From: Crotalaria pallida
Taxonomy: Eukaryota > Streptophyta > Magnoliopsida > Fabales > Fabaceae
Assembly: GCA_037953625.1 (NCBI GenBank)
Contig: CM075653.1
Location: 7,688,001 to 7,752,000 of the forward strand
Direction: 5' to 3'
DNA: 64,000 bases
Positions within the stretch are counted from its first letter, which is position 1; each line of letters opens with the position of its first letter. Made by a program: the position numbers and the translations under genes. The notes under the pieces are model-generated. The model was not told the DNA's origin and searched no databases. It was given only the letters and a program-made list of their open reading frames with translations. This document shows, one piece after another, positions 46,735 through 58,261 of this stretch.

Positions 46735-47230
46735 GTGAATAAATTAGATTGATCAAGTTGGCCATGTTGATCCAAGTGAACAAAATAACCATGCTGGTCA
46801 GGTCCAGGTACAACTAGATAAGCAGAAGGACTCAAGTTCATATTGCACAAGCCTTTATTCTGATCTAGGTTATCTAGGGTTGACCGGGTCACGTCTATCA
46901 CCATGACTCCCAATATGATTCTTAACTAATAGGCTGATTGGGATCGCCACGACTTCTAAGATTCTCGCAGTACTAACAACCTAACCAGCTTGATCTCGTC
47001 AAGAATATACCCTGACCCTGGTCATCCTAAGACTCTTATATGTTCACGTTGTTCTCAAGTATTCTCAACTTAACTCTAAACACAACACACACAAAAAATA
47101 TTGACCTAGACTGCCACGTTTCTTTACCAGGGACTGGTTGTCAACGTCATCCATCAAAATCAATCTTAGTCTTCATCATAGAAACTTTGACAGGACACGT
47201 CAGATACTCCAAACACAACAAAAATCATGC
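46735..47230 (-). repeat. Dispersed repeat, inverted partner of 8900-9385
   Basis: See the partner copy for shared words. This copy is on the opposite strand, and the similarity runs through the whole segment without a coding frame. Confidence 0.55.
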
Positions 47231-47423
47231 CAAAAAAAAAAAATGTGACTCAAGTTGAATTATATTTAAGGTGACAAAGGGAAAATGCTCCCCAAACATA
47301 AGAGATTCATTACTTAATGAGACCGATAGAAATTAATGCTAAAATGGTGTTCTAAATATTTTACTTCAGTCGCCTATATATAACATATTTTTCTAATATA
47401 TACCTTAAAACATATGTTAAACT

Positions 47424-47530
47424 GTCCACGTAAGATAGCCCAGTTGGTGACTGCAGGGGCACTTAGGATTTCCCCCTCCCCAGGTCATGGGTTCTAGTCC
47501 CAGACCTCTCATGTAAACAAAAAAAAAACC
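47424..47530 (+). mobile_element. Short tRNA-derived SINE (11-bp TSD)
   Basis: A 107-bp unit with an A box (GATAGCCCAGTTGGTGAC), a B box (GGGTTCTAGTCCC) and an A-rich tail is flanked by TATGTTAAACT on both sides (47413-47423 and 47531-47541). Confidence 0.88.
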
Positions 47531-47541
47531 TATGTTAAACT

Positions 47542-48073
47542 TATTTGAAAAAGATAATTTACATGAAGAATTAATTTACCCACAAAATCTTGGAATATGA
47601 TATTTAATTTTTAATTTTTCATAAACTATTATTATTTAAAATATTCTTAACATATTTTCTATCATATAAATTTAAAAAAAATCCATGGGATATATTTTGT
47701 TGTAAAAATAATATTTTATTTCAAAAATATTTTTTAAATTAAAGTTATTACTTCAGTTTCATTTTTTTTGAAAGAATCTATTGTATTAATTGAAAGCATA
47801 TTTAAATCTCTTTAGTATTGTTCTTTCATTTGGTCATGTGCAGCAAGCCTTTTTATAGCAGATATCTATTATATTAATTAGCCTTTGATTTTATGAGTTT
47901 CATATCAGTTTTTTTTTTTTTGTTTTGCTTTTATTAGTTTTGATTTGTCCGTCGAGTGTTATGACTTGTTACTCATCAACTTGAATTTCAAATTATCAGT
48001 TGCCGTAGGTTACAGCAATTTGTTTTTATTTTCTCATTTACCTTTTGATTATTGTGTTTTAATTCTTAACTTT

Positions 48074-48113
<40 letters not shown>

Positions 48114-48796
48114 AAGGTGGTGAGGTAGAATAATTTAAGAAATATCCTCACAACTTTGTAATTTTGGTTTTATCTTTTCCTGGGTTACATTATCAAATTA
48201 AACAAAATACTGTCCGTTTAAACACCTGACATTAGTCAGAGGAATCTGCTGAATCATGGAGAATCATTGCGCTTAACGAATAGATTCTTAAGAACAATGT
48301 CTTATTCATGCCTCATATCAACTTTACTTTGTTGTTATTTTTTTTAAGTGTTTTCTCCAATATTTCCAACATATTTTACGTCAGTCTGATTTTATAGTCC
48401 ATGTTAGTTGGTCAAGAGTGACGTATATTATTGAACAAAAAGTATTTTGGTGAAAGCGTACCAAATTAAATAACTAATTAAGATATGAAAAGATGAGTAA
48501 CGACTAATAATAATAACAGAAAACGTAGCACTCCACCGGACTATTCGTGCCAAAAGTATGAATTCGATCACTTTTTTGTCATTAGTCAAATTGAGGGGTC
48601 ATTTTTTTGTCAAACCAATTAAAGTTCGTACCTGTTTTCGTACACTTTTATATCCATATATTTAATTAGAACCTGAAACAACAAACTTACATCGGTGCTC
48701 TTCCTTCCCTCTTTGTTAATTTTATTTGCATAGCCTAAATAATGCTGAGCTCCCAATTAGTTAGCTAATATCTTTTCTAATTAGATAAAGGAAATC
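47542..48796. other. Upstream region of the calmodulin-like gene
   Basis: AT-rich, with a (TA)n run of about 15 repeats at 48080-48109. The last 150 bp (with TATATCCATATATTT at about 48651-48665) should hold the promoter of the downstream gene, but I cannot fix a start site. Confidence 0.4.
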
Positions 48797-50034
48797 ATGA
48801 CGGACGTACTAGGGGAAGAGCAGATTGGTGAGTTTCTTGAAGCCTTCTGTCTTTTTGACAAAGATGGAGATGGTAAGTTCATTAAGTTTATTTTGCCTTT
48901 AATTAAAATTTGCTATTCCTTATATTCCTACATACTCTCTTATATATTTACACTCTGGATTTTTTTTCCCATTTGACATTATTCTTTGTCAATTACTTTT
49001 GGTTTTGTTCTACAAATTTAACTAAAAGTCGATAAGAGTCAACTAATAATCGATTGAATTAAAGTTATTTGATAAAGATATATGCAACTTGAAAGATATG
49101 TAATATTATTGTATTCTTTGTGGAAAAAATTGTTATTTACCGACAAATTAATTTGTAAAAGAAAAAAATTGTTGGTATTTCTCGATACTAGTTTATAGTT
49201 TTCAGAAAAGGAACAAACTCTTTGATGTTTATTTTCTTCCTTAAACATCTATATGCGATATTTTGTACTGAATCAATAACTTATAATGCATCGAATATAT
49301 ATATATAAGCTATGATATAATATTGTTAACTAGATTCTTGATCTCTTTTGCCTTTTCTTTTCTTACATTGACATGTGTATTTTGTTACACTATATGTGTA
49401 AATTGAGAAAAGGTTGCATAACCATCGAAGAATTAGGCAATGCAATCAGAGCACTAGATGAAAATCCAACGGTGGAAGTGTTGCAAATCATGATGAATGA
49501 AGGGGACACGGACGGCAACGGAACCATGGAATTTGGGGAATTCTTAAATCTCATGGCAAGAAAAATGAAGGTGCATGGAAAATAATTTTAGTTAATTAAT
49601 TTGATACAGTAGTATTAGATGAGAAATGATGGTAACTAATATATCATGCATATTATATACATGTGTTTGGACCCAAAAGGAAAGTGAAGCAGAAGAGGAA
49701 CTGAAGGGAGCTTTCAGGGTGTTTGACAAAGATCAAGATGGTTATATATCACCCATTGAGGTTGCATTACTTAATTATATATTGCTTCAGGAATATTATT
49801 ATTTTAAACAATAATTTGGTTAAACAGTAAAAATATTACAAGTTCTCATGATTCCTATACCATATAATAGGGTTTATATATATTTGTGTGTGCGTGCAGT
49901 TGAGGTCAGTAATGAGAAGTATCGGAGTGAAGGTGACTGAAGAAGAACTTGAGCAAATGATCAAAGAGGCAGATTTGAATGGTGATGGTCTCATTGATTA
50001 TGAAGAGTTCGTGAGGATGATGTTGGCTGTTTAA
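48797..50034 (+). CDS. Calmodulin-like protein (CML8/CML11 type), 4 exons, 149 aa
   Basis: Exons 48797-48872, 49413-49570, 49680-49760 and 49900-50034 have GT..AG borders, phases 1, 0, 0, and join to 450 bp. The product is a calcium sensor made only of EF-hands, like calmodulin, and should bind target proteins in the cytosol or nucleus when calcium rises. All four loops keep the key residues: DKDGDGCITIEE, DTDGNGTMEFGE, DKDQDGYISPIE and DLNGDGLIDYEE. Length equals calmodulin, but divergent helices (e.g. ALDENPTVEVLQIMM) and the CFCLFDKDGDG-like start FLEAFCLFDKDGDGC point to the CML8/CML11 clade rather than canonical CaM. The first intron after the first calcium loop glycine is conserved in the calmodulin family. 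Confidence 0.95.
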
Positions 50035-50373
50035 ATTTAATTTTTTTTCCTAAAGATATGTATTTACTATATTATATGGTTTCTAACGTGATTAATGGAG
50101 ATCGAAGAGGTGTTCATAAACACAAGGACAAGAGCTAAAATTCTAGAGTTCTCTATAATTAATTAATCATCCTCCTAAACTTTTCACATTTAGACTAATT
50201 AAGGAATTAAGTTTATCAACGATTATATGATTATTTATCCAAGAATTCAACCAAAGAAAGCTTAAAAACTAGTCAATAGTTTCAAACGAATGAAAAATAC
50301 ATTGTGATCCGCGCGGGGAATGTCAGATGCATGCATAGAGTCAATTTCGTGAACAAGCTAACTAGGCCGAAAC

Positions 50374-50575
50374 CATATTATTATTATTTTTTTTATTTTT
50401 TTTTATAAAAAAAAACCAACCGATACCCGGATCTGCTTTATTCAGAATCTGACTCATCCGGTCCGACTCAACTAAATTCGCACTAAGCGGTAGGGTTGCT
50501 CCATACCAAAGGCTCGAGCTGGAGACTAGTTAATTAAGGGACCAAGTGAACTACCACTTGATCAACCCATATTGG
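50374..50575 (-). mobile_element. tRNA-derived SINE (15-bp TSD)
   Basis: On the minus strand an A box (TTGATCAAGTGGTAG) and a B box-like AGCTCGAGCCTTT are followed by a body and an A-rich tail (T runs at 50385-50410). TAACTAGGCCGAAAC flanks both sides (50359-50373 and 50576-50590). It lies 340 bp downstream of the calmodulin-like gene. Confidence 0.88.
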
Positions 50576-50590
50576 TAACTAGGCCGAAAC

Positions 50591-51580
50591 ATTGGGTAGT
50601 GACTTTGAAAATTATTTATTTATTTGGTTGAAATTCCAAATTCAAGCAAATGACTTGAGAAATCATCTTTTTTTTTTTTTGTGTGTTAATTAAGGATATT
50701 TCTTCATCTCATAAATAAGGAACTGATGATGATCAATCTCTTTGACGGTGTGTGATTGTGACTCTCAGCAAATGTTGCTCTCATAATCATCTTCTCTATA
50801 TTAATTCCATGAGTTATTTTATTCAATATTAAACTGCTTTTTCCTTTTCTTTTTTTTTTTACAAAAATCCATTTGGCACTATTTTGCATCATTATTTGTA
50901 CAAGTGTGTATTTGAATATGCGTTTGCAAAGTTGACTTCGAATGAACTTAATTAATTTTATAAAATTAATTTTGATTAAAAATGAGTTTGAAGTTAGATG
51001 ATTTATATTTAAATACATTTATAGTTGAATATTTATTTATTACGTGGATCTACATATCATTGATCATATTATATGTTGTTTATAAATTAGTTATTTTAAA
51101 ATGGTCTTTTATGGTTTAAGGTAGTGGTCAGGCTTACAAACATCGTATTTTATATGACTTTGTAATATGTATAATTAATTTCTGTTTTGTTGTGGCCGAG
51201 ACAAAATTAAGAAGTTACTACTCTCCGTGAAAGGGTATGTACTTATTATATAACCTTATGGTCCCCTTACTTGATCCACCATGCACATGGATTTAGATAC
51301 TAAATTCAGGATATATTTATATTTCACTTCTAGTTGTTAGTTAGCTTAGCTTAGCTTAATGCCAACAATAAAGTTACCTTTTTAGCTAAGCTTACTTGTT
51401 AAAGTTTCATCTCAAAATTAATTGGTAATGAGAGGAGTAATCTAATAGGTATTTGAACCATACCGCAAAAGATGAGGCAGACGATGTGGGACTTCCAATA
51501 CGCTCCCTCCTCGGTCCAGACAAATGGTAACTTTGGACCCATAACGATCAGTAACTCTTGACCCATGACAACCGGAAAGA
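50591..51580. other. Intergenic DNA, nothing recognised
   Basis: AT-rich DNA without a gene or clear repeat borders. Confidence 0.4.
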
Positions 51581-51584
51581 AGTT

Positions 51585-51890
51585 GAGCTTTGACTCTGAT
51601 ACCATATTGCGAAAACAGAAACCCATGAAAAGAAAAATGATTCTCATTTTATTAATCACAAAGGCAAGATGTTTATATACACAGCTAGAACTACCAACTA
51701 GCCACTGAGTAACTTGGGGCCAAAGTAACCAATCAACTAACTAAAAGATTTACAAAAGAGATAATCGGTTAAATCCTATTGTAACCGATTAACTAAACTG
51801 AAACTAACTAACTAATCTTGAAACTAACAAACTACTAACTGCCTAAATAATCGCTTAAGGATTAGAAAACATATTTCCGTCATATGTGAG
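51585..51890 (-). repeat. LTR-PBS remnant
   Basis: On the minus strand TGGTATCAGAGT (51606-51595) is an initiator-tRNA-Met type PBS preceded by LTR-like DNA (51607 to about 51890) with tandem words such as AACTAACTAA and CCGATTA. No gag is recognisable beyond it. Confidence 0.5.
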
Positions 51891-52372
51891 TTGTTAAAAA
51901 AAATGATGCTATTTTTATTGATGAATCCATAGCCATAGTGACAACATTGTTGTGATGCATTTGATGAATCCATTGCCTACAAGTACATTATAATTCACTT
52001 TCATAACTAATTTAGCATGATAAGAACTATATTATTGTAATTTAGCATGATTGTCAATGCTAATATGTGATGAAATTAATTATATTTCTTAAAAGTTTTA
52101 ATTCATATTTTATTCTAATATTCATTCAATCCATCTTTTTTATTTTATTATTAGCTGATATTGGGTTAGATAATTAAACTTGTAATTTGTTGATACTCAA
52201 CAATAAAATTAATAAAGATATAATTTATTTATTACTTAATATAACTCTTGCATTTGCAAGCTATCAAATGTTACATGACTATTTATTATACAATAACGTA
52301 ACTATTATACAATAAGCTTAACAGCTTATGGGAGAAGCAAGTATATACGGTGCCAAAGTTTATGGATGCCTA

Positions 52373-52936
52373 ACAAATTGAAATTATATATTCTCCGTAG
52401 TTGAATTGCGTAAGCTTTATATTTTTGGTTTTTTTTTTTTAATGATCGGAGTGCCCACCGTCGACTACAGTGACTAATCTGCTCGCTGGTTTGGAGGCAC
52501 CTCTAATGGATGGGACAACTGCCCCCGAAATTTAACGTTGCTACATGCACAAGGCAAGATTCGAACACCTAACCTTGCATAATTGTATAAGTTCAAGAAT
52601 AAGTGTGTTAATTTTGTGGAACGATTTGAAATTAGGTTATATTGGAAATCTATCTAAAATTTCTTTTATACCACTGCGCAACTAAGTAATTGATGTACAT
52701 CGTATATTCCCAACACTACATATACAATTGTGTTAAATACTCACGACAAGCTTTGCATAAATAATGATCCTATTTAATTCATACATAATTGTTTTCATGA
52801 AATACTTGAACCAAAAAATAAAATAAACTTGGTTGGAATATTACAAAATTGACCAAATATTGAGTTCATGCTCAAAAGCTTATTAGTTAGGTTCACCTAA
52901 TCACCTACCAATGGCTCGTGGGTCACGAGCCATTGG
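52373..52936 (+). repeat. Left copy of a direct repeat flanking the hAT/MULE complex
   Basis: This segment matches 63096-63882 (without the two small insertions there) from TGCCTAACAAATTGAAATTA to AGGTTCACC...CAATGRCTCGTGG. It carries its own SINE (52426-52577). It ends in a perfect 31-bp palindrome (52906-52936: ACCAATGGCTCGTG, 3-nt spacer, CACGAGCCATTGGT) that abuts the hAT end. Confidence 0.75.
52426..52577 (-). mobile_element. SINE, same family as 63585-63709
   Basis: On the minus strand the 5' part contains a B-box-like GTGTTCGAATCTTGCC, followed by GCAACGTTAAATTTCGGGG and CACTCCGATCATT, with the tail seen as a T run at 52429-52441. The partner in the right repeat is in the opposite orientation and at a different site, so the two inserted independently after the duplication. 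Confidence 0.75.
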
Positions 52937-53279
52937 TAAAGTGCTGTCAATTTGGGCTGGCCCGGCCCGGCAGGCCAATACTATTTCGGGCTATGCGGCT
53001 ATGTCGGGCTGGCCCTAATTTATCTCGGGCCAGCATTTTCATTGGCTCAGCCCAGCCCGTTATAAAATGCGGGCTAAACGGGCAGCCCATGGGCCATTTA
53101 TTTAAAAATAATAATAATTTTCTTATCAGAAAAAAAATCATTCTAAAGAGTAAAAAAAATCATTCTGAAAAGCCAAAAGCCAAAGACGCAAAAAATAAGA
53201 GTTTTTCTTTTCACCCCCCCCCCCCCCCCAAATTACTCACCGCACCCCCATTTGCTTCTGCTGGACAAAGTTGCCCTTC

Positions 53280-53435
53280 ATATACCGCCTCAGAGAAGGC
53301 AGAACATACTCCGCTTCATGGAAGGCGGAATGGATAAATCATTATTTTTCCGAATTACGGAAAGCGGAATAATTCCGCGTTAAGAAAGGCGGAAATAAAT
53401 TTATTTATTCCGCCTTCTGTAAGTCGGAGTGTTTA
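53280..53435. repeat. MULE left subterminal TTCCGCC/GGCGGAA hairpins
   Basis: Short inverted pairs such as CCGCCTCAGAGAAGGCAGAA, CCGCTTCATGGAAGGCGGAA and CCGCCTTCTGTAAGTCGGA recur every 40-50 bp. Each can fold as a stem with a loop of about 4-8 nt. Confidence 0.8.
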
Positions 53436-55233
53436 ATAAATTTCAATATTCCAAAATTGCCCCTCCATGAACCATCACCCCTGTAACATTTCATTCCCCT
53501 TCGCCTTCTATTCTATTTCTCCTTCCATTCTTCAAACTCAGAACCTTCTATCTCTCTCTAAAACCTAAACTCCCTCTTTCTGTCTTCAAAATGATTTCTC
53601 TCTCATAGTGACTGTCATTGTCTCCTTCTCCATCGTGCTTACTCGCTATCTCGTTCTCCCTCCTTCCGGTGACCATCGTTCTTCGTCCTTTCCACTGGCT
53701 GCTGAGTTCGTTTCCAATCGTTGGTGCCCTAAAGTGTATTTCCATTTCAAGTCTCCCTACCAAGTAAGTGAGCCCTAAACTTGCATTGTTGACTTAAATA
53801 AGTTGCACTATTGATTTTGTTGAGCATCTCGGTTGGTTTTGTTGGGTTGTTGTCATGTGCGTGGAGGAGACGAAGCTTCCGCCTTACAGTAGTCGTGAAG
53901 GCTTCGACTTCTTTGAGTCGGAAGCAATTCGACCACATCAGGGCGGAAGCATCCCTTATTAGTTTTTTTTTAATTTTTATATCAATTTTTTCTAAGTTAA
54001 TCAGTTAATTATATTCAAGTTAATTATGTGGTAGAATTGGAGTCTAATTTATGTCCTGGTGTATCTGAATACTTTTATTAATGTTCTTATTTCTTCTGGA
54101 CTACAATTAAGAATGTGCATTTGTGAGTAATTGTGACTGTAGGTAGATTAAAATTCAAGTAGAAATTGGTTAAGAGTGAAACTGACCCCATTATCACAGC
54201 AAACAGAAAAGTAAAGACTGGAATTGCAGGCTGTATGGCAGCAGCATAGGTTGGATTAGTATAGCTCAAACCAATAACAAACAAAAGCTGGTTGCCAAAT
54301 ATCCTGATTATGATAAGAAGTAAAAAATACTATATGCATCAATAAGTCTTTATCATTCATATGTAACAGAAATAAGTAGGGAATAAGTGAAGATTCAAGA
54401 AATTTACCCTGTTAATCCAAGTAAGAAGAATGAAATCAGTAGGTCCTTAGTCATGGGCGGTCGTGTCCGTCTACAGCCAAGACGGGATGATTAGGCCATT
54501 AGGGTAATAACATTTAGAATTAGAAATGAAGTGAAAAAACATATAGGAGGGCAAGTCTAAGTCAAAATTTGACTTCTAGAGTTTGAATGTAGTGAATTTG
54601 AAGACAATCAAAACCTGGAATATTAATCTGGCTTATCCTTTTTGGACACTGCATACTTTAATTCTAATAGTGCCCTTGATAGGGACTGCACCTTGAAAAC
54701 TAATTGTAAAAGTACAACATTTGTAAAACAGTAAAAGTACATTTTATATGACAAATTGAACACTAATTACTTCAAACTAATTTCCTTAGAGGATAAGCCA
54801 GTTGATAACAGCAACATACTAATCATTCATAAGTCCATATTTTGTGCATTATCCCAGCACAGAAATATGCATTATCCCAACACAGTAGCTAGATTTGTGA
54901 TTTTGATAAGATTTGTTTGTATATATTAAAAGGATAATGCTAACAATTGAAGCAATTATAGATAAATTGTCATTCTAACGTATGCACCTCTCTGCCTCCA
55001 AGTCTTTAGCTGAATTTGTCGTTTTCATTTGATAATGGATCTTTTTCAGTAATTTAGAAGACATATATCGGTATAGTAAAAGTTGAAGAAAATTATTAGA
55101 CTCTCATTTTGATTCATCCAATGACTTTCAATGAAGAAACATGTTGAATTCTATCCTTCTTTTAAATTAACAGTTTTATAGGCAAGAGGACGAAGATTAA
55201 TTAATGGATATTGTTTTCTAATTGATTTCAGGC

Positions 55234-57501
55234 ATGGCGAGGACGAAGAAGACGGGTAGGAGTGCCCCACCGCATACAGTACACCCGGCTAACACGAGGA
55301 TGGAGCGACCGGGTCAGCAGCCACCACTTTAGGACCCACCTGCCGAGCAGCCACCTGTTCAGCAGCCAGCAGTTCAGGAATCACCTGCCGAGCAGCCACC
55401 AGTTCAGCAGCCACCAGTTCAGGACCCACCTGCCGAGCAGCCACCTGTTCAGCAGCCAGCAGTTCAGGACTCACCTACCGAGCAGCCACCAGTTCAGCAG
55501 GCACCAGTTCAGGACCCACCTGCCGAGCAGCCGCAGGCCGAGGAGCCAGAGCGTGCTATTCGAGCGGGGAGATTTGCACCGACCGCTTCCTATAGGAGGA
55601 AGCGGAAGAGGGGCGATGCGTCGTCATCACCAGCACAGGGGGTTGTCCCTCCACCACCATCTACAACTGAGCATCAGGTACCACCACCATCCTCTCCACC
55701 ACCGGCTTCTCCAGTACCATTAGTGGTAGAGGCCCAGATACCACTACCATCACCACCACCCCCACCACCACCGACTTCACTAGTGCCACTAGTGGGAGAG
55801 GCCCAGATACCCCCACTACCACCACCGTCTTCACCAGATCCTGTAGATGCCGAGGCCCAGATACCATCACCACCCCCACCACCACCTGTAGCTCCAGCAG
55901 TACCATCATCGGCAGAGGTCCAGATACCACCACCCCCACCACCACGGAGTTCAGACAGCTCTGGGAGTTCATCTAGTGAGTCTTCTGACGATGATTCGTC
56001 GTCGGGAGACGAAGCTGCTGAGCCAGTTGTATCCCCAGCTCGAGCAGACCCGGACCCATCATATTCTATGTCGACGGAGGGTAACGAGGATGGGTCGACA
56101 TCGGGGGATGAGTTGGAGCAGGAGGTGGAGGTTCCGATCCAGGGTCCTCAGCAGCAGGCTGGACCGTATGCGGAGCACGCTGAGGTTGGTCCCGAGCAGA
56201 ATGCGGGAGAGGAAGGGCAGGACCAGCAGGAGCATCAGACTGAGGAGCAACAGGACTTGATACATGACCCACAGGATCAGTCGCTGCTGCAGTCGTATCA
56301 GACGCATGTGGCCAGGGACATATGGCAGGGCAGGGTAAGTAAATGTTATATACTTAAAATTTATTGTACTTAGTTGTGCACAGTTTGGCTTAAATAATAA
56401 ATAAATGTACCTTGCCTTAAGGCTGGTCGGCAGCACGCTGAGGCTGGTCGGCATCACGCTGTTCTTGACGAAGAGCATGACGTATGTACCGCTTCAGTAC
56501 CTCATTACACTGCAGAACTTATCTAGTGTTGATGAGTACGCTTGGGGAGTGTGTGCTCTTGCCCACCTGTACGACGAGCTGGATGAGGTGAGCCATGGCA
56601 GTGCGAGGCAGCTAGGTGGTTATATGACCATGTTCCAGGTATATTTAAAGCTCGTTGTTTTATTTTAGTAATTTAATTCCCGATCTTGTTAGTATTTTAA
56701 TGTAACACTGATATCTATTTTTGTATTTAATTAACGCAGGCTTGGATAAAGGAATATTTTCCTTACATTGGTGTGTCCCTCCCATGGCGTGGATATTTAG
56801 AGCACCAGCCCCGGGTGCTGCGTTGGGAGGCCGGTGTTGCATCAGGGAGCATGGACTACCAGTTCCGGTCGCACCTGGAGACGCTGACCATTGATCAGGT
56901 CAGGTGGCGACCATTTGATCCCGACCACAGAGTCCATCGGGCATTTCAGGAGATTTTTCTGTTCTCAGGGTTTCTGCGAGTGGGGGAGAGGAAGATGGCA
57001 TACCTGCCAGAGCGTGTTCTGCGGCAGTTCGGCTACGTGCAGACCATACCAAGCCAACCACGTGATCCTATCAGCTGGGACGAGGTGGAGATCGAGTTCA
57101 CCGCGTGGACTTTGCATACCCTACCAGATGAGGTCAGAGGGCGCTTGGTTAGGTTTCCAGGGGAGCATGCAGATAACTACCTCGATTGGGTTCATCAGTT
57201 TCTTCACCCCTACTTGTTCCGGACAGCGGCGAGGGTGGATGACCCCTTCAGGCGCATACGTGACTTGGTTCGGCCCATGTTGGATACCGGCGTCGTGGAC
57301 GAGCACGTGATCCAGCAGGTGTTAGACATTTGTGATAGGTAGGGCGGGGTCCCCGTAGCCCGAGGCGGCCATGTACCAGCAGGAGGAGCTGGCCATAGGG
57401 GTGGGAGGGCTGAGCGCGGTGGTCGGGGCAGAGGCAAGCGTGGTGGTCGTGCTAGGGGTAGAAGGGTGCGGGGGGCTCGGGGTAGGGGTCGGGAGCATTG
57501 A
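55234..57501 (+). pseudogene. MULE-borne plant mobile domain (PMD) gene with two in-frame TAG codons
   Basis: Exon model 55234-56334, 56516-56638, 56740-57501, all GT..AG and phase 0. The N-terminus (MARTKKTGRSAPP) leads into tandem PPAEQPPVQQP repeats and then into Pro-rich IPPPPPP blocks and acidic Ser/Gln/Glu segments. The PMD core follows: VDEYAWGVCALAHLYDEL, QLGGYMTMFQ, AWIKEYFPYIG, then WRPFDPDHR and the domain end near LDICDR. TAG at 55330-55332 interrupts the repeats and TAG at 57340-57342 follows LDICDR; beyond it the same frame encodes an RGG-rich tail (RGGRAERGGRGRGKRGG) to TGA at 57499. Host relatives are MAIN/MAIL1-type nuclear proteins; in the transposon its role is unknown. Only the two stops break it. 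Confidence 0.85.
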
Positions 57502-57504
57502 TTG

Positions 57505-57690
57505 TATATACTTTATCTATGTTTTGGTTATCGATGATGTACTTATGTTGATACTTGTGATACTTTATCTATGTTTTGGATTTCGATGATGTACTTATGT
57601 TGATACTTGTGATACTTTATCTATGTTTTGGTTATCGATGATGTACTTATGTTGATACTTGTGATACTTTATATATGTTTTGGTTACAAT
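57505..57690 (+). repeat. 54-bp tandem repeat downstream of the PMD gene
   Basis: The unit TATCTATGTTTTGGTTATCG plus ATGATGTACTTATGTTGATACTTGTGATACTTTA occurs about 3.3 times, with one variant position (GGATTTCG). It begins within a few bases of the final stop, so it would lie in the 3' UTR. Confidence 0.88.
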
Positions 57691-57760
57691 GCGATGTATA
57701 ATCCACTCGTGTTATTATTTGCCTTCATAATTACGATGTTTATAATAATAAAAAGAGTTA

Positions 57761-58072
57761 TTAAAATATAGTTAGCCCACAATCTGGGTTCATCTCAGCA
57801 GAAGAGGAAGGAGAAGAAGGAGAATGAGTGAGCAACCATTGGAGGTAACCAGAGAAAGTTTTTCTGATTTTGGATTTGGAGATTTGAGAGTGAATGGAGA
57901 GTGCTTGTTCCTCAGAGATTGCAGCAAGTTGGGTCCTAAGGAATGAATCGGGTGGGTTCTGTTTCTGCTCCACGCATATCCTCTCTATCATTCTCTCCAC
58001 TACCATTGGAAGTTTCACTTTCACTTCTTCTTCCTCCTCCTCTCTTCTTCCCATTACCATTATCACTGTCAC
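57761..58072 (-). pseudogene. Captured exon, possibly N-terminus of an RDR3/4/5-type RNA-dependent RNA polymerase
   Basis: A 103-codon frame starts MTVIMVMGRREEEEEE and continues with a compact domain-like stretch: MIERICVEQKQNPPDSFLRT, QLAAISEEQALSIHSQI, KIRKTFSGYLQWLL. The pattern 'short helix, EEQ..PPD, R..LA..SEE.AL, KIR..SG' recalls the N-terminus of gamma-clade plant RDRs from memory; I could not verify it. It lies antisense in the 3' region between the two convergent MULE genes and lacks any polymerase domain. It could instead be an unrelated host first exon. Confidence 0.4.
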
Positions 58073-58261
58073 TTATTCACTTACTTACTACTAATGAATC
58101 TGAAATGAAGAAAAAGAAGAAGAAACACTCAACTTATACAAATATGCTTTAATTGGAAGTAAATTTAATTTAAGGTATTTTGTATTTGGTAAAACTTACT
58201 TATTTTATTTTTATATTTAAATTAAAATACTTATGTTATATTTAAAAATACATAATGTTTG

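Noticed and set aside
49626..49814. Separate small EF-hand gene
   Set aside because: It is exon 3 of the calmodulin-like gene read through its splice sites.
55289..55972. Val/Pro-rich minus-strand frames opposite the PMD gene
   Set aside because: They are the antisense of the tandem PPAEQPPVQQP and polyproline codons.
56422..56481. Extra 20-codon PMD exon (AGRQHAEAGRHHAVLDEEHD)
   Set aside because: It would require a 34-bp intron to reach 56516, too short for a plant intron; skipping it gives a canonical in-phase join.
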